A stretch of 53,163 bases of DNA from an uncultured Acetatifactor sp. (GCA_910588225.1 CAJUQT010000027.1:1-53163), one strand, 5' to 3'; shown: positions 9,113 to 16,739, numbered from the stretch's first letter. Notes: a model not told the origin generated them from the letters alone. Made by a program: numbers and translations.

Positions 9113-9137
9113 AGCAAAAAGAGAAACGGAGGGTAAG

Positions 9138-9998
9138 ATGGAAGAACAACAAAACGCTGTAATATCCATAGAGGAAATGGATCCAACATTTCTCTTTATA
9201 TGGAAAGGGACAAGGAGTAAAAACTGCGGAAAACCGGAATATCACAGTCATGAACATCTGGAGATGGCCTACATCCTTTCCGGCGAAGGGAAATACCGCA
9301 TTGAGAACAAAATATATGACATTCGGGAAGGAGATCTGCTAATCATTAATCCCGGTGTCAGGCATCAGGCTCTGATTTGCCCGGAAGCTGATGTTCCGAC
9401 CACAGAGTTTTTTGTGGGATTTTCTGATATTCGGATTACGGGATGCCCGGCCAATTATATGCCTCTTCCGGGAGGAGAGTGTATTCTGCATACCGCAGGA
9501 GAGCTGAGTCAGAGACTTTTTAAAATCTGCTCTTCCATGGAGGCGGAGAATGCCGTCCGCAGACAGGGGCGTTATTTTATGCTGAAATCTTATCTGGTAC
9601 AGATGCTGCTTCTGGTCATCAGAGAGCAGTGTGAGCCCATGGAGAGACCAAAGGGCTGCGCATTTGAGTCCGCCAATAAAAAGTATGTGGTAGAGCAGAT
9701 AATAGACTATATAGAAGATCACTACAGCGAGAAGATTTCCCTTGACCAGATAGCGGAGAATATGTATCTCAGTTCTTTTTACATTTCCAGGATTTTTAAG
9801 AGCGAGACGGGGAATACTCCTATACGACATTTGATTAATGTTCGACTGGAAAAGGCAAGGGAGCTTCTGGAAAACGATTATCAGGGGAGTATTCAGGAAG
9901 TGGCGTCTATTGTCGGTTATGACGATGCGTATCATTTCAGCAAGCTGTTTAAGAAACGCTATGGCATTTCGCCTTCCCAGGCCAGAAGGAGTTCCTAA
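9138..9998 (+). CDS. AraC-family transcriptional regulator with cupin sensor domain
   Basis: A 286-residue regulator. The N-terminal cupin (AraC_binding) domain shows YHSHEHLEMAYILSGEG and the GDLLIINPGVRH segment typical of sugar-sensing regulators. The C-terminal 100 residues hold two helix-turn-helix motifs: ISLDQIAENMYLSSFYISRIFK and, after RLEKARELL, the second motif ending in VGYDDAYHFSKLFKKRYG. The ATG at 9138 is used because GGAGGGTAAG precedes it and the cupin starts shortly after; the frame is open upstream across the promoter. It probably controls a carbohydrate gene set, but no sugar genes are adjacent, so the target is unknown. Paired palindromes lie upstream. Confidence 0.88.
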   Translation: MEEQQNAVISIEEMDPTFLFIWKGTRSKNCGKPEYHSHEHLEMAYILSGEGKYRIENKIYDIREGDLLIINPGVRHQALICPEADVPTTEFFVGFSDIRITGCPANYMPLPGGECILHTAGELSQRLFKICSSMEAENAVRRQGRYFMLKSYLVQMLLLVIREQCEPMERPKGCAFESANKKYVVEQIIDYIEDHYSEKISLDQIAENMYLSSFYISRIFKSETGNTPIRHLINVRLEKARELLENDYQGSIQEVASIVGYDDAYHFSKLFKKRYGISPSQARRSS

Positions 9999-10112
9999 AT
10001 TGTTTATTTTTTAACTTATCGAAAAAGTATTTTCAAATGCGGCAGGACTTGATACAATATTCTTGATTTCTGATAAAAGGGACGACGGGCCCGGAGCGGA
10101 GGTAAAGCGTTT

Positions 10113-10784
10113 ATGAGATATTTCTTTGAGTCGGTTGTAGAGAAGAAAGAAAAGGGATATATGATTCGGATTCCTTTTAATGTGTGGGAAGTCAGCAAAC
10201 ACAGAGATGTCATACAGGGTGAAGTGGTGCTGGACAACAGGATTATCGAGTGTGAGCTGCTCCCGATAGATAAGGGAAATTATGAGATCCATATTGCAGA
10301 CAATGATGCGGTGAATGTGGAGCCAGGCATTGCTCATAAGATTCTGCTGCACATTACTGGCAGCCTGATTCGGATGGACCAGAACAGTCCTTATGATTTT
10401 GAACATCCCATTCGGGCGATTGACAGTATGAAGGTGATTATTCAGCCGGAGGATGGGCTCTGCGGGCAGGCCTGTGTGGCGATGCTGGCGGGAAATACCA
10501 TTGCGGAAGTGATCAGTGTCATGGACTGCCGCGAATGGCAGGCGACTATGGGACGTATGATTTCGGCACTGAATTATTATGGAATCGATCACAGTGATGT
10601 GATTAATTATACGGAAGGTCGGGATGCAGTACTGCCAAAATGCTGTATTATGATGGAGAAAATGGGGCGTTTCTGCCACTATCTGATTCATTATGACGGA
10701 AAATTTTATGATTCCAATTTAGGTGTGCTGGAAGAATATGATATGTCGAAACTGTTGGGATATCTGGAGATTAAGTGTAATTGA
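10113..10784 (+). CDS. DUF1905-like domain fused to a C39-like cysteine protease domain
   Basis: A 223-residue protein with two recognisable halves. Residues 1-90 resemble DUF1905 (beta-barrel, with IPFNVWEVSKHRDVIQGEV and KGNYEIHI). Residues 105-215 resemble a papain-like C39 peptidase: a Gln upstream of the nucleophile, Cys117 in DGLCGQACVAMLAG, His189 in RFCHYLIHYDGKFYD and Asp200 as third residue. C39 domains usually cleave leader peptides or process toxins, but here there is no membrane segment, no signal peptide and no ABC partner next to it. A soluble protease or amidohydrolase-like role is possible. The reading frame start follows GGAGGTAAAG. Function is not known. Confidence 0.7.
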   Translation: MRYFFESVVEKKEKGYMIRIPFNVWEVSKHRDVIQGEVVLDNRIIECELLPIDKGNYEIHIADNDAVNVEPGIAHKILLHITGSLIRMDQNSPYDFEHPIRAIDSMKVIIQPEDGLCGQACVAMLAGNTIAEVISVMDCREWQATMGRMISALNYYGIDHSDVINYTEGRDAVLPKCCIMMEKMGRFCHYLIHYDGKFYDSNLGVLEEYDMSKLLGYLEIKCN

Positions 10785-10874
10785 TATGGTTTACCGTAAC
10801 AGTGCGGTGACCTGTCTCGAACATTTTCTATATCGGGTGAAAACAGACGAAATAATAAACTGGAATTAACATGG

Positions 10875-10977
10875 AACCACAAAGAGACTGCCACAGAAAG
10901 CATTTACAGAGAGAACATTTTCCGGCAGGAAAATAGCAGGTCCGCTGTATATGCTTTTGGGCAGTCTCTTTGTGGTT
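10875..10977. repeat. 103-nt imperfect palindrome
   Basis: The outer arms AACCACAAAGAGACTGCC (10875-10892) and their exact complement (10960-10977) are 18 bp long. Inside them, AAAGCATTTACAG pairs with CTGTATATGCTTT with one mismatch, and the centre has ATTTTCC/GGAAAAT around GGCA. The whole element can therefore fold as one long hairpin. It abuts the stop codon of the minus-strand frame at 10978. No T-run follows on either strand, so it is not a simple terminator. It could be a small non-autonomous mobile element or an RNA structure. Confidence 0.75.
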
Positions 10978-11310
10978 TCAGAAGGTATATTCTTTGCGAT
11001 GGTACTGGAAAGTCTGAAGTCTGCTGTTCCTGTCATAAGTCACGGTATAGCAGTCGTCCGGAACTTTCGTTTCCTCGACTTTGTCCAGCAAAACGTTGAA
11101 GAAAGCTTTCTGGGACCTTTTCTGTTCCTGATGTTCAGAATCCCTTTTTTCCTTTTTCAGCCTGGGCATACTGACAACCATCTGAACCGGGTACACTTTG
11201 AAATCGTTTTGAATGCCAAATCCGTTTGCTCCGTGAATCCCTCCCTGGATGTATATTTCAACAGTGACTTTTGTATTATATATATCGGCAGAAGCACGGA
11301 AATATTTTAC
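10978..11310 (-). pseudogene. Unidentified reading frame lacking a start codon
   Basis: On the minus strand about 110 codons stay open and look protein-like. A beta-rich part contains VTVEIYIQGGIHGANGFGIQ, then a basic, helical part with MPRLKKEKRDSEHQEQ, ending in a tyrosine-rich tail. The protein-like sequence begins near 11310 (KYFRAS), but no ATG, GTG or TTG lies there. The first possible starts, GTG at 11196 and ATG at 11181, would remove a third of it and lack a ribosome site. I read this as a decayed or truncated gene, or one with a non-standard start. The plus strand is also open (10951-11313), but its translation looks like an antisense shadow. I do not recognise the family. Confidence 0.5.
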
Positions 11311-11434
11311 TGAAAAACAAAATCTAAAATAAATATTAAATCAGCGGACAAGGATTAAAGTGAGATAAAGAAAGAAAACAGAAGATAATAGGAGAAAAAA
11401 GGACATATTGTAATTTAGTTTTCCGTGAATATGT

Positions 11435-11463
11435 TTGCAAAGACTTCCATATAAAACTATTAT
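11435..11463 (+). promoter_or_regulatory. Sigma-A promoter of groES-groEL
   Basis: TTGCAA at 11435-11440 and TATTAT at 11458-11463, with a 17-bp spacer. The CIRCE operator begins 12 bp after the -10 box, covering the transcription start. Confidence 0.8.
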
Positions 11464-11475
11464 ATGTTCTAGTGA

Positions 11476-11502
11476 TTAGCACTCGTATTAAAAGAGTGCT
11501 AA
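11476..11502 (+). promoter_or_regulatory. CIRCE operator (HrcA site) of groESL
   Basis: Perfect inverted repeat TTAGCACTC-N9-GAGTGCTAA. The arms are identical to those upstream of htpG at 5055. Confidence 0.97.
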
Positions 11503-11537
11503 CAAAGAATAAGCTTAATATATAGGAGGCAATTATC

Positions 11538-11825
11538 ATGAAGTTAGTACCTTTAGGTGACAGAGTCGTATTAAAGCAGTTAGTTGCAGAGGAGACTACA
11601 AAATCCGGTATCGTTCTTCCCGGACAGAGCAAAGAAAAGCCCCAGCAGGCAGAAGTTGTGGCAGTAGGTCCTGGCGGCATGGTGGACGGCAAGGAAGTCA
11701 AGATGGAAGTAAAGGTCGGCGACAATGTTATTTATTCAAAGTATGCGGGCACAGAAGTAAAGCTTGACGAGGAAGAATTCATCATTGTAAAGCAGAACGA
11801 TATCCTGGCCATTATTAACAACTAG
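11538..11825 (+). CDS. groES: Co-chaperonin GroES (Cpn10)
   Basis: A 95-residue co-chaperonin that caps the GroEL ring. The N-terminal MKLVPLGDRVVLKQL and the mobile loop segment with TKSGIVLPGQSKEKPQ are diagnostic, as is DNVIYSKYAGTEVKLD followed by the C-terminal strand ending DILAIINN. AGGAGG precedes the ATG by nine bases. The gene is 47 bp upstream of groEL and shares its CIRCE-controlled promoter. Confidence 0.98.
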   Translation: MKLVPLGDRVVLKQLVAEETTKSGIVLPGQSKEKPQQAEVVAVGPGGMVDGKEVKMEVKVGDNVIYSKYAGTEVKLDEEEFIIVKQNDILAIINN

Positions 11826-11872
11826 GAAATGGAAACCTTATATCAATCAAAGAAAACGGAGGCATAATCATT

Positions 11873-13498
11873 ATGGCAAAAGAGATCAAATACGGAGCGG
11901 AAGCCCGTGCGGCATTAGAGTCAGGTGTCAATCAGCTGAGCGATACGGTAAGAGTAACCCTGGGACCGAAAGGAAGAAATGTAGTATTGGATAAATCTTT
12001 TGGTGCTCCCCTGATTACCAATGACGGTGTAACCATTGCAAAGGAAATCGAGCTGGCAGACGCATTTGAGAATATGGGGGCACAGCTGGTGAAGGAAGTG
12101 GCGACGAAGACCAACGATGTAGCCGGTGACGGAACCACCACTGCGACTGTACTGGCCCAGGCAATGGTAAATGCAGGAATCAAGAATCTTGCGGCCGGCG
12201 CCAATCCGATCATTCTGAGAAAAGGAATGAAGAAAGCTACCAACTGTGCGGTGGAAGCCATTTCCAAAATGAGCCAGAAGGTGAATGGCAAGGAGCATAT
12301 TGCCAGAGTTGCAGCCATCTCTGCAGGAGATGAAGAGGTAGGCCAGCTGGTGGCAGACGCCATGGAAAAGGTAAGCGGAGACGGTGTCATCACCATCGAA
12401 GAGTCCAAGACCATGCAGACTGAACTGGACTTGGTAGAAGGTATGCAGTTTGACAGGGGGTATATCTCTGCTTATATGGCAACAGATATGGATAAGATGG
12501 AAGCCACCCTTGAGAATCCCTGTATTCTGATTACAGATAAGAAGATTTCCAATATCCAGGAGATACTGCCTCTGCTGGAGCAGGTGGTACAGTCCGGTGC
12601 GAAGCTGCTGATCATTGCCGAAGATGTGGAGGGCGAGGCTCTGACCACTCTGATTGTCAATAAGCTGCGCGGAACCTTCAATGTGGTGGCAGTAAAGGCT
12701 CCCGGCTACGGCGACAGAAGGAAAGAGATGCTGCAGGATATCGCCATTCTGACCGGTGGTACCGTAATCAGCTCCGACCTGGGATATGAGCTGAAGGATG
12801 TGACCATGGATCAGCTGGGTCATGCAAAATCTGTAAAGGTTCAGAAGGAGAATACTGTCATCGTGGACGGCGAGGGTGAGAAGGATGAAATCCAGGCCCG
12901 TATCGCACAGATTAAGAAGCAGATTGATGAGACGACTTCTGATTTCGACAGAGAAAAGCTCCAGGAGAGACTGGCCAAGCTGGCCGGCGGTGTGGCAGTG
13001 ATTCGTGTGGGCGCGGCTACAGAGACTGAGATGAAAGAGGCAAAGCTTCGCATGGAAGACGCGCTGGCAGCTACCAGGGCGGCAGTGGAGGAAGGTATCA
13101 TCTGCGGCGGCGGCTCCGCTTATGTTCATGCGGCCAAGGAAGTGGCGAAGATGGCGGAAGGACTGGAGGGCGACGAGAAGACCGGTGCCAATATCGTGCT
13201 GAAAGCGCTGGAATCTCCTCTGTACCACATTGCAGCCAATGCAGGACTGGAAGGCAGTGTGATTATCAACAAGGTGAGAGAGTCCGAAGTGGGTGTTGGC
13301 TTCGACGTTCTGAAGGAAGAGTATGTGGATATGGTACAGGCAGGTATTCTTGACCCTGCAAAGGTTACCAGAAGCGCTCTGCAGAATGCTACCAGTGTGG
13401 CAAGCACTCTGCTGACCACAGAGAGTGTTGTGGCTAACATCAAGGAGGAAACTCCCGCGATGCCTGCAGGTGCCGGCGGCATGGGCGGAATGATGTAA
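11873..13498 (+). CDS. groEL: Chaperonin GroEL (Cpn60)
   Basis: The 541-residue subunit of the double-ring ATP-dependent chaperonin. The nucleotide site contains TLGPKGRNVVLDKSFG and GDGTTTATVLAQ, the apical domain contains AVKAPGYGDRRKEML, and the C-terminal signature is the flexible GGM tail ending GGMGGMM. Length and all domain boundaries are standard, with no inserts. The gene is cotranscribed with groES under HrcA/CIRCE control and ends in a strong intrinsic terminator. Confidence 0.98.
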   Translation: MAKEIKYGAEARAALESGVNQLSDTVRVTLGPKGRNVVLDKSFGAPLITNDGVTIAKEIELADAFENMGAQLVKEVATKTNDVAGDGTTTATVLAQAMVNAGIKNLAAGANPIILRKGMKKATNCAVEAISKMSQKVNGKEHIARVAAISAGDEEVGQLVADAMEKVSGDGVITIEESKTMQTELDLVEGMQFDRGYISAYMATDMDKMEATLENPCILITDKKISNIQEILPLLEQVVQSGAKLLIIAEDVEGEALTTLIVNKLRGTFNVVAVKAPGYGDRRKEMLQDIAILTGGTVISSDLGYELKDVTMDQLGHAKSVKVQKENTVIVDGEGEKDEIQARIAQIKKQIDETTSDFDREKLQERLAKLAGGVAVIRVGAATETEMKEAKLRMEDALAATRAAVEEGIICGGGSAYVHAAKEVAKMAEGLEGDEKTGANIVLKALESPLYHIAANAGLEGSVIINKVRESEVGVGFDVLKEEYVDMVQAGILDPAKVTRSALQNATSVASTLLTTESVVANIKEETPAMPAGAGGMGGMM

Positions 13499-13528
13499 AC
13501 AGGAAGTAATTGAAGACTGGTTTTGAAA

Positions 13529-13594
13529 GCCCTCTGTATTCTGTGGGCGGTGCCGCGAATAGGCGGGTACTGCCCACAGAGACAGGGGGCTTTT
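13529..13594 (+). terminator. Intrinsic terminator after groEL
   Basis: A long stem pairs 13529-13551 with 13569-13590 (GCCCTCTGT and ACAGGGGGC at the base, CTGTGGGC and GCCCACAG above, a few mismatches), followed by TTTT. Confidence 0.85.
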
Positions 13595-13599
13595 GTACG

Positions 13600-13810
13600 G
13601 ACTATTGTGGAACATCCTGTAACTTGCCTGAGGAATCTGTTCAGTCAAAATGAGCTTCCCTGCTCAATTCCTGACCATGGAATGTTTATTTGCATTCCAT
13701 GGTATGCAAGACAGCGGCGCGCCGAACCCGCTTCCCAAAGGTGGTCCACCGTCTTGCGGGGGTGTGGAGTCTATAATAGAATCTAAGACCTGCCTTACAG
13801 GCTTTTGCAT
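13600..13810 (+). other. Structured intergenic region, possible unassigned RNA
   Basis: About 200 nt between the groEL terminator and the next promoter with layered inverted repeats. CCTGTAA (13617) pairs with TTACAGG (13796-13802) as a closing stem. ACCATGGAATG/CATTCCATGGT (13674-13703) forms a perfect 11-bp hairpin. GCAAGAC/GTCTTGC (13706-13757) forms a second one. No credible reading frame is seen. It resembles a multi-hairpin RNA, but I cannot match it to 6S, SRP, tmRNA or RNase P, and the strand is uncertain. Confidence 0.35.
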
Positions 13811-13844
13811 GGGGTTTATTGTGTGAACTGGAATCCGAAAGAAT

Positions 13845-13873
13845 TTGCATAATGTAAAGTTATATGTTAGAAT
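13845..13873 (+). promoter_or_regulatory. Sigma-A promoter of the GtrII-like gene
   Basis: TTGCAT at 13845-13850 and TAGAAT at 13868-13873, with a 17-bp spacer; leader of about 50 nt. Confidence 0.7.
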
Positions 13874-13929
13874 CCCTTTGTCAGCAGAAAAACGGTGTGT
13901 CAGAAACCAGGGAAAGGGGATAAGGAGAT

Positions 13930-15579
13930 ATGGCAGTGCGGCAGTTGAAAGAGGATATCAGCTTCTTCTTGCATCAGAAGATGTTTGTGATAGTATTGAC
14001 CCTGACAGCATTGGGAAGTTACGGATTTGCTGTCACTCATGAGAGTATAGGGATAGATGATACTATGGTCGGAGTGTATCTGAATGAAGGGATAGAAGTG
14101 CTGATGGGCCGCTGGACCATTTATTTGATAAACAAGCTGTTCTATCTGGGAGAATTTATGCCCTATATAACGGAAGCCGGGGGGGTAGTGATTCTGTTAT
14201 TATCAGTGACGCTGTACTGTGTATTGCTCCGGCGCATTTTCGGGGATAAGATTGGAATCACTGGTTATACGGCATTTGCCTGTGTATTTATTTCACAGCC
14301 GTTTTTGGGAGGTCTGTATCTGTACTACTATCATAGCGGTATGGATGTGGGATATTTGGCACTGGCTGTTTCCCTTTTGTTCTTATTGGAGAGTTTTGGA
14401 AAAAAGGGGAAAAGGTGCATTGCATATCTGGCAGGCAGTATGTTGTGGCTTTGGGTTGCCGTGGGATGTTATGAATCCTTTATTATTTTATATATTGTAG
14501 GGCTTATTATGATTCTGTTTTTCAGAGGAATGGCAGATCAGAATAAATTGACTTTCAGGTTTATATTTCAAAAGCTGGCTTTGTGTGCAGGTCTGATTAT
14601 CGGGTGTCTGATTTTACGTGCGTTGATCCAAAAAGTATTGATTGCAGTTTTTTTCATACAGTCGGAGTATTCTGTGGATTCCAGAGAGCTGACTGCCAGT
14701 CTTGCATATTTTGCAGGTGGAAACGGACTGCAGAATGCCTTTATGCTGCTCAAGAAATACTGGCTCCAGTATTTCGTAAATGCGGTGGTTTATTTCCCGG
14801 TTCTGGTGTATGTGCTGTCTCTTGTGGTATTTACTGTTACCGCCGTGATTTTGACAGCCAAAAAGAAAACAGGATGCTACCTGCTGTTGTTGCTGGGTAT
14901 GGTGGCGGCTCCTTTTCTTCTTGCTTTGGTAGAAATGATGTCGCCCTTGTATAGAACATGCCAGTTTATGCCGTTTTTTATTGGCTGTGCAGTGCTGGTA
15001 CTATATTTGTTCTGCTATCAGCTTCGTTGGAAGAAATATGGGTGTATTGTATTTGGATTCGTGACTGCAATATTGGTCTGGAATCAGGCATACGAGATGA
15101 ATCGCATTTTTTATATGGATTATAAGCGGTATCAGTATGAGAAAGATCTTTTGATAGATATTGCAAAAGAGGTCACTGGAAAATATGGGCGGGGCGCAAC
15201 GGTGATTTTTACCGGAAGCTATTGTTCTCCGTATGAGTTGGCGGATTATTACTATATTCCCTATTCTTCGGAAAAGTTTGGACAAATATGCAGGTTGACG
15301 GATTGGCTGGACCCGCATTTGAAAGAAAAATACTATTCGCCATATGGCTATACTTTCGCTTTTGACATGTATCATTCAATGATTGAGTGGGGAATGTATG
15401 CATTTGACTGTCCTGGAAGAGAATTCGTTAATTTTCTTCATATGCATGGATATAGCCTGCAGACGGTGTATGATGAAGCATTGATACAGAAGGCAAATGC
15501 TTATTCGGAAGAGCTGCCGAATTGGCCGGAGGAAGGCTCTGTCACGGAGATGGATGGATATGTGATTATTCATTTTTGA
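13930..15579 (+). CDS. GtrII-type glucosyltransferase-domain membrane protein
   Basis: A 549-residue polytopic membrane protein with about ten hydrophobic helices spread from residue 15 to 385 and a soluble C-terminal domain of about 160 residues. The first extracytoplasmic loop carries HESIGIDDTMVG and MGRWTIY, a pattern typical of the GtrII glucosyltransferase domain family. In GtrII proteins a lipid-linked sugar is transferred to surface polysaccharide outside the membrane. AAGGAG precedes the ATG. The gene has its own promoter and terminator, so it is monocistronic. It is more AT-rich than the core genes around it, a possible sign of horizontal transfer. The acceptor substrate is unknown. 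Confidence 0.72.
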   Translation: MAVRQLKEDISFFLHQKMFVIVLTLTALGSYGFAVTHESIGIDDTMVGVYLNEGIEVLMGRWTIYLINKLFYLGEFMPYITEAGGVVILLLSVTLYCVLLRRIFGDKIGITGYTAFACVFISQPFLGGLYLYYYHSGMDVGYLALAVSLLFLLESFGKKGKRCIAYLAGSMLWLWVAVGCYESFIILYIVGLIMILFFRGMADQNKLTFRFIFQKLALCAGLIIGCLILRALIQKVLIAVFFIQSEYSVDSRELTASLAYFAGGNGLQNAFMLLKKYWLQYFVNAVVYFPVLVYVLSLVVFTVTAVILTAKKKTGCYLLLLLGMVAAPFLLALVEMMSPLYRTCQFMPFFIGCAVLVLYLFCYQLRWKKYGCIVFGFVTAILVWNQAYEMNRIFYMDYKRYQYEKDLLIDIAKEVTGKYGRGATVIFTGSYCSPYELADYYYIPYSSEKFGQICRLTDWLDPHLKEKYYSPYGYTFAFDMYHSMIEWGMYAFDCPGREFVNFLHMHGYSLQTVYDEALIQKANAYSEELPNWPEEGSVTEMDGYVIIHF

Positions 15580-15598
15580 TAAGTGCTGACAGAAAAGC

Positions 15599-15633
15599 AA
15601 CAGTTCATACATGGTACTGAACTGTTACTTTTT
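15599..15633 (+). terminator. Intrinsic terminator after the GtrII-like gene
   Basis: A perfect 9-bp stem, AACAGTTCA with TGAACTGTT, around a 10-nt loop, followed by ACTTTTT. Confidence 0.8.
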
Positions 15634-15662
15634 AGCAGGTACTGATAGAAAGAGCAGAAAGG

Positions 15663-15848
15663 ATGGAAAAGAGTATGAATCGCTTTGAATATATTGTCAT
15701 GGAGATAGATGGAGATTATGCGCATTTAAAACGTACAGATGTGGAATCTGACGAGCTGAAGCTGGTTGCCCGCGCGTTGCTGCCGCCGGAGATTATGGAA
15801 GGGACAAAGCTTCTTTATGAATGGATGAGCTACAGCATTGTGGTATAA
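15663..15848 (+). CDS. Small DUF3006-like protein
   Basis: A 61-residue (or 57-residue) acidic protein. The pattern of a short strand with YIVMEIDGDYAHLKR, a middle strand, and RALLPPEIMEGTKL resembles small DUF3006-type proteins, whose function is unknown. Two starts are possible, ATG at 15663 or at 15675; AAAGG at 15657-15661 is very close to the first and better placed for the second. The stop codon lies inside the first unit of the 72-bp repeat array, so the repeats would form the 3' untranslated part of its message, ending at the terminator at 16095. Confidence 0.6.
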   Translation: MEKSMNRFEYIVMEIDGDYAHLKRTDVESDELKLVARALLPPEIMEGTKLLYEWMSYSIVV

Positions 15849-16064
15849 TATGCACATACTCGCGGCAGGAAACGGCCGAATGGCCATCCATACCATGATT
15901 GAACTATAATCATGGTATAATATGCACATACTCGCGGCAGAAAACGGCCGAATGGCCATCCATAGCATGATTGAACTATAATCATGGTATAATATGCACA
16001 TACTCGCGGCAGGAAACGGCCGAATGGCCATCCATAGCATGATTGAACTATAATCATGGTATAA
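15841..16064 (+). repeat. 72-bp tandem repeat array, three units
   Basis: Units start at 15841, 15913 and 15985, with an eight-base remnant at 16057; the period is exactly 72 bp and the units differ at only two positions. Each has a TATAAT-like start, CGGCCGAATGGCC in the middle and, across the unit junction, a hairpin CATGATT/AATCATG with a 7-nt loop. The first junction has a longer 10-bp stem. The same unit is present in reverse at the window start. A 24-codon open frame on the minus strand is a by-product of 72 being divisible by three. Confidence 0.95.
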
Positions 16065-16094
16065 AATGAACAAAGACAATGGAAAATCAGAATG

Positions 16095-16118
16095 GCGTCG
16101 CAGAGAGCGGCGCTTTTT
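16095..16118 (+). terminator. Intrinsic terminator after the repeat array
   Basis: A 7-bp stem, GCGTCGC with GCGGCGC (one G-T pair), around AGAGA, followed by TTTTT. Confidence 0.75.
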
Positions 16119-16158
16119 ACCTCTTATGCACCATAACTTACCTCATGCGCAGAAAGTA

Positions 16159-16186
16159 TTTACAGATGCAAAATTACCTGTATACT
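16159..16186 (+). promoter_or_regulatory. Sigma-A promoter of the LytTR-LiaF pair
   Basis: TTTACA at 16159-16164 and TATACT at 16181-16186 with a 16-bp spacer; leader of about 85 nt. Confidence 0.65.
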
Positions 16187-16277
16187 GAAAAGTGTTCAGG
16201 GAAATGTTCATGTAACCGCAGACAGCAGGTCCTGGAGGTTGAAGCGTTACAGCTGCCGTGACAGCAGGGGAAAAGAG

Positions 16278-16739
16278 ATGAAGGTAAGGATTGAGATTGA
16301 AGCAAGTCTGGAAGAGGAAGAAGTGATTATCCGATGCGGAAGTTTGAATGATACAGTCGTCGGTCTTCAGAATTACATATCGAAACAGGGCAACAGTAAG
16401 AGATGCCTTTCCCTGAAAAAAGGTGGAACAGAATTTTTCGTGCCCATGGAGGAAATCTATTTCTTCGAGACGGAGGGAAGAGAGCTGAGGGCCCATACGG
16501 CAGACGATATGTTTTACTGCGAGTATAAGTTATATGAATTGGAAGAACTTCTGCCAGGCTGCTTTATGCGAATCTCAAAATCTACCATTGCAAATCTGGA
16601 TTTTGTCTGGTCCATGACGAAGAATCTGACTGCGTCCAGCCTTGTGGAATTCGTTGGAAGCAATAAGAAGGCGATGTTGTCCAGGGCTTACTATAAGGTT
16701 GTGACGGAGAGACTGAAGGCGAGAAAACTTGGGCTGTAA
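16278..16739 (+). CDS. LytTR-domain DNA-binding regulator
   Basis: A 153-residue protein with an N-terminal region of about 50 residues and a C-terminal LytTR DNA-binding domain (about 55-150). Seen in it are FFVPMEEIYFFETEGRE, YELEELLPGCFMRISKSTI and NLDFV, all typical of LytTR. There is no receiver domain, so it is not a classical response regulator. The ATG at 16278 follows AGGGGAAAAGAG. The next gene, 33 bp downstream, encodes a LiaF-like membrane protein. LytTR genes of this short type are often paired with a small membrane protein that modulates them, so the pair is probably one sensing unit. Confidence 0.85.
   Translation: MKVRIEIEASLEEEEVIIRCGSLNDTVVGLQNYISKQGNSKRCLSLKKGGTEFFVPMEEIYFFETEGRELRAHTADDMFYCEYKLYELEELLPGCFMRISKSTIANLDFVWSMTKNLTASSLVEFVGSNKKAMLSRAYYKVVTERLKARKLGL

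Noticed and set aside
10951..11313. Plus-strand gene of 120 codons
   Set aside because: The translation is Phe/Leu-rich and looks antisense to a more protein-like minus-strand frame; it also starts within the palindrome.
13600..13810. 6S, SRP or T-box RNA
   Set aside because: No diagnostic core sequence was found for SRP or T-box, and the fold does not clearly fit 6S. It is left as unassigned structure.
15841..16064. CRISPR array
   Set aside because: The units are directly abutting 72-bp copies without variable spacers, and no cas genes are present.
15726..16079. Minus-strand frame with a 24-residue repeated peptide over the 72-bp array
   Set aside because: 72 is divisible by three, so an open repeat frame appears automatically. 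No ribosome site is present, the array direction is reversed elsewhere, and the translation is not protein-like. I treat it as a by-product.
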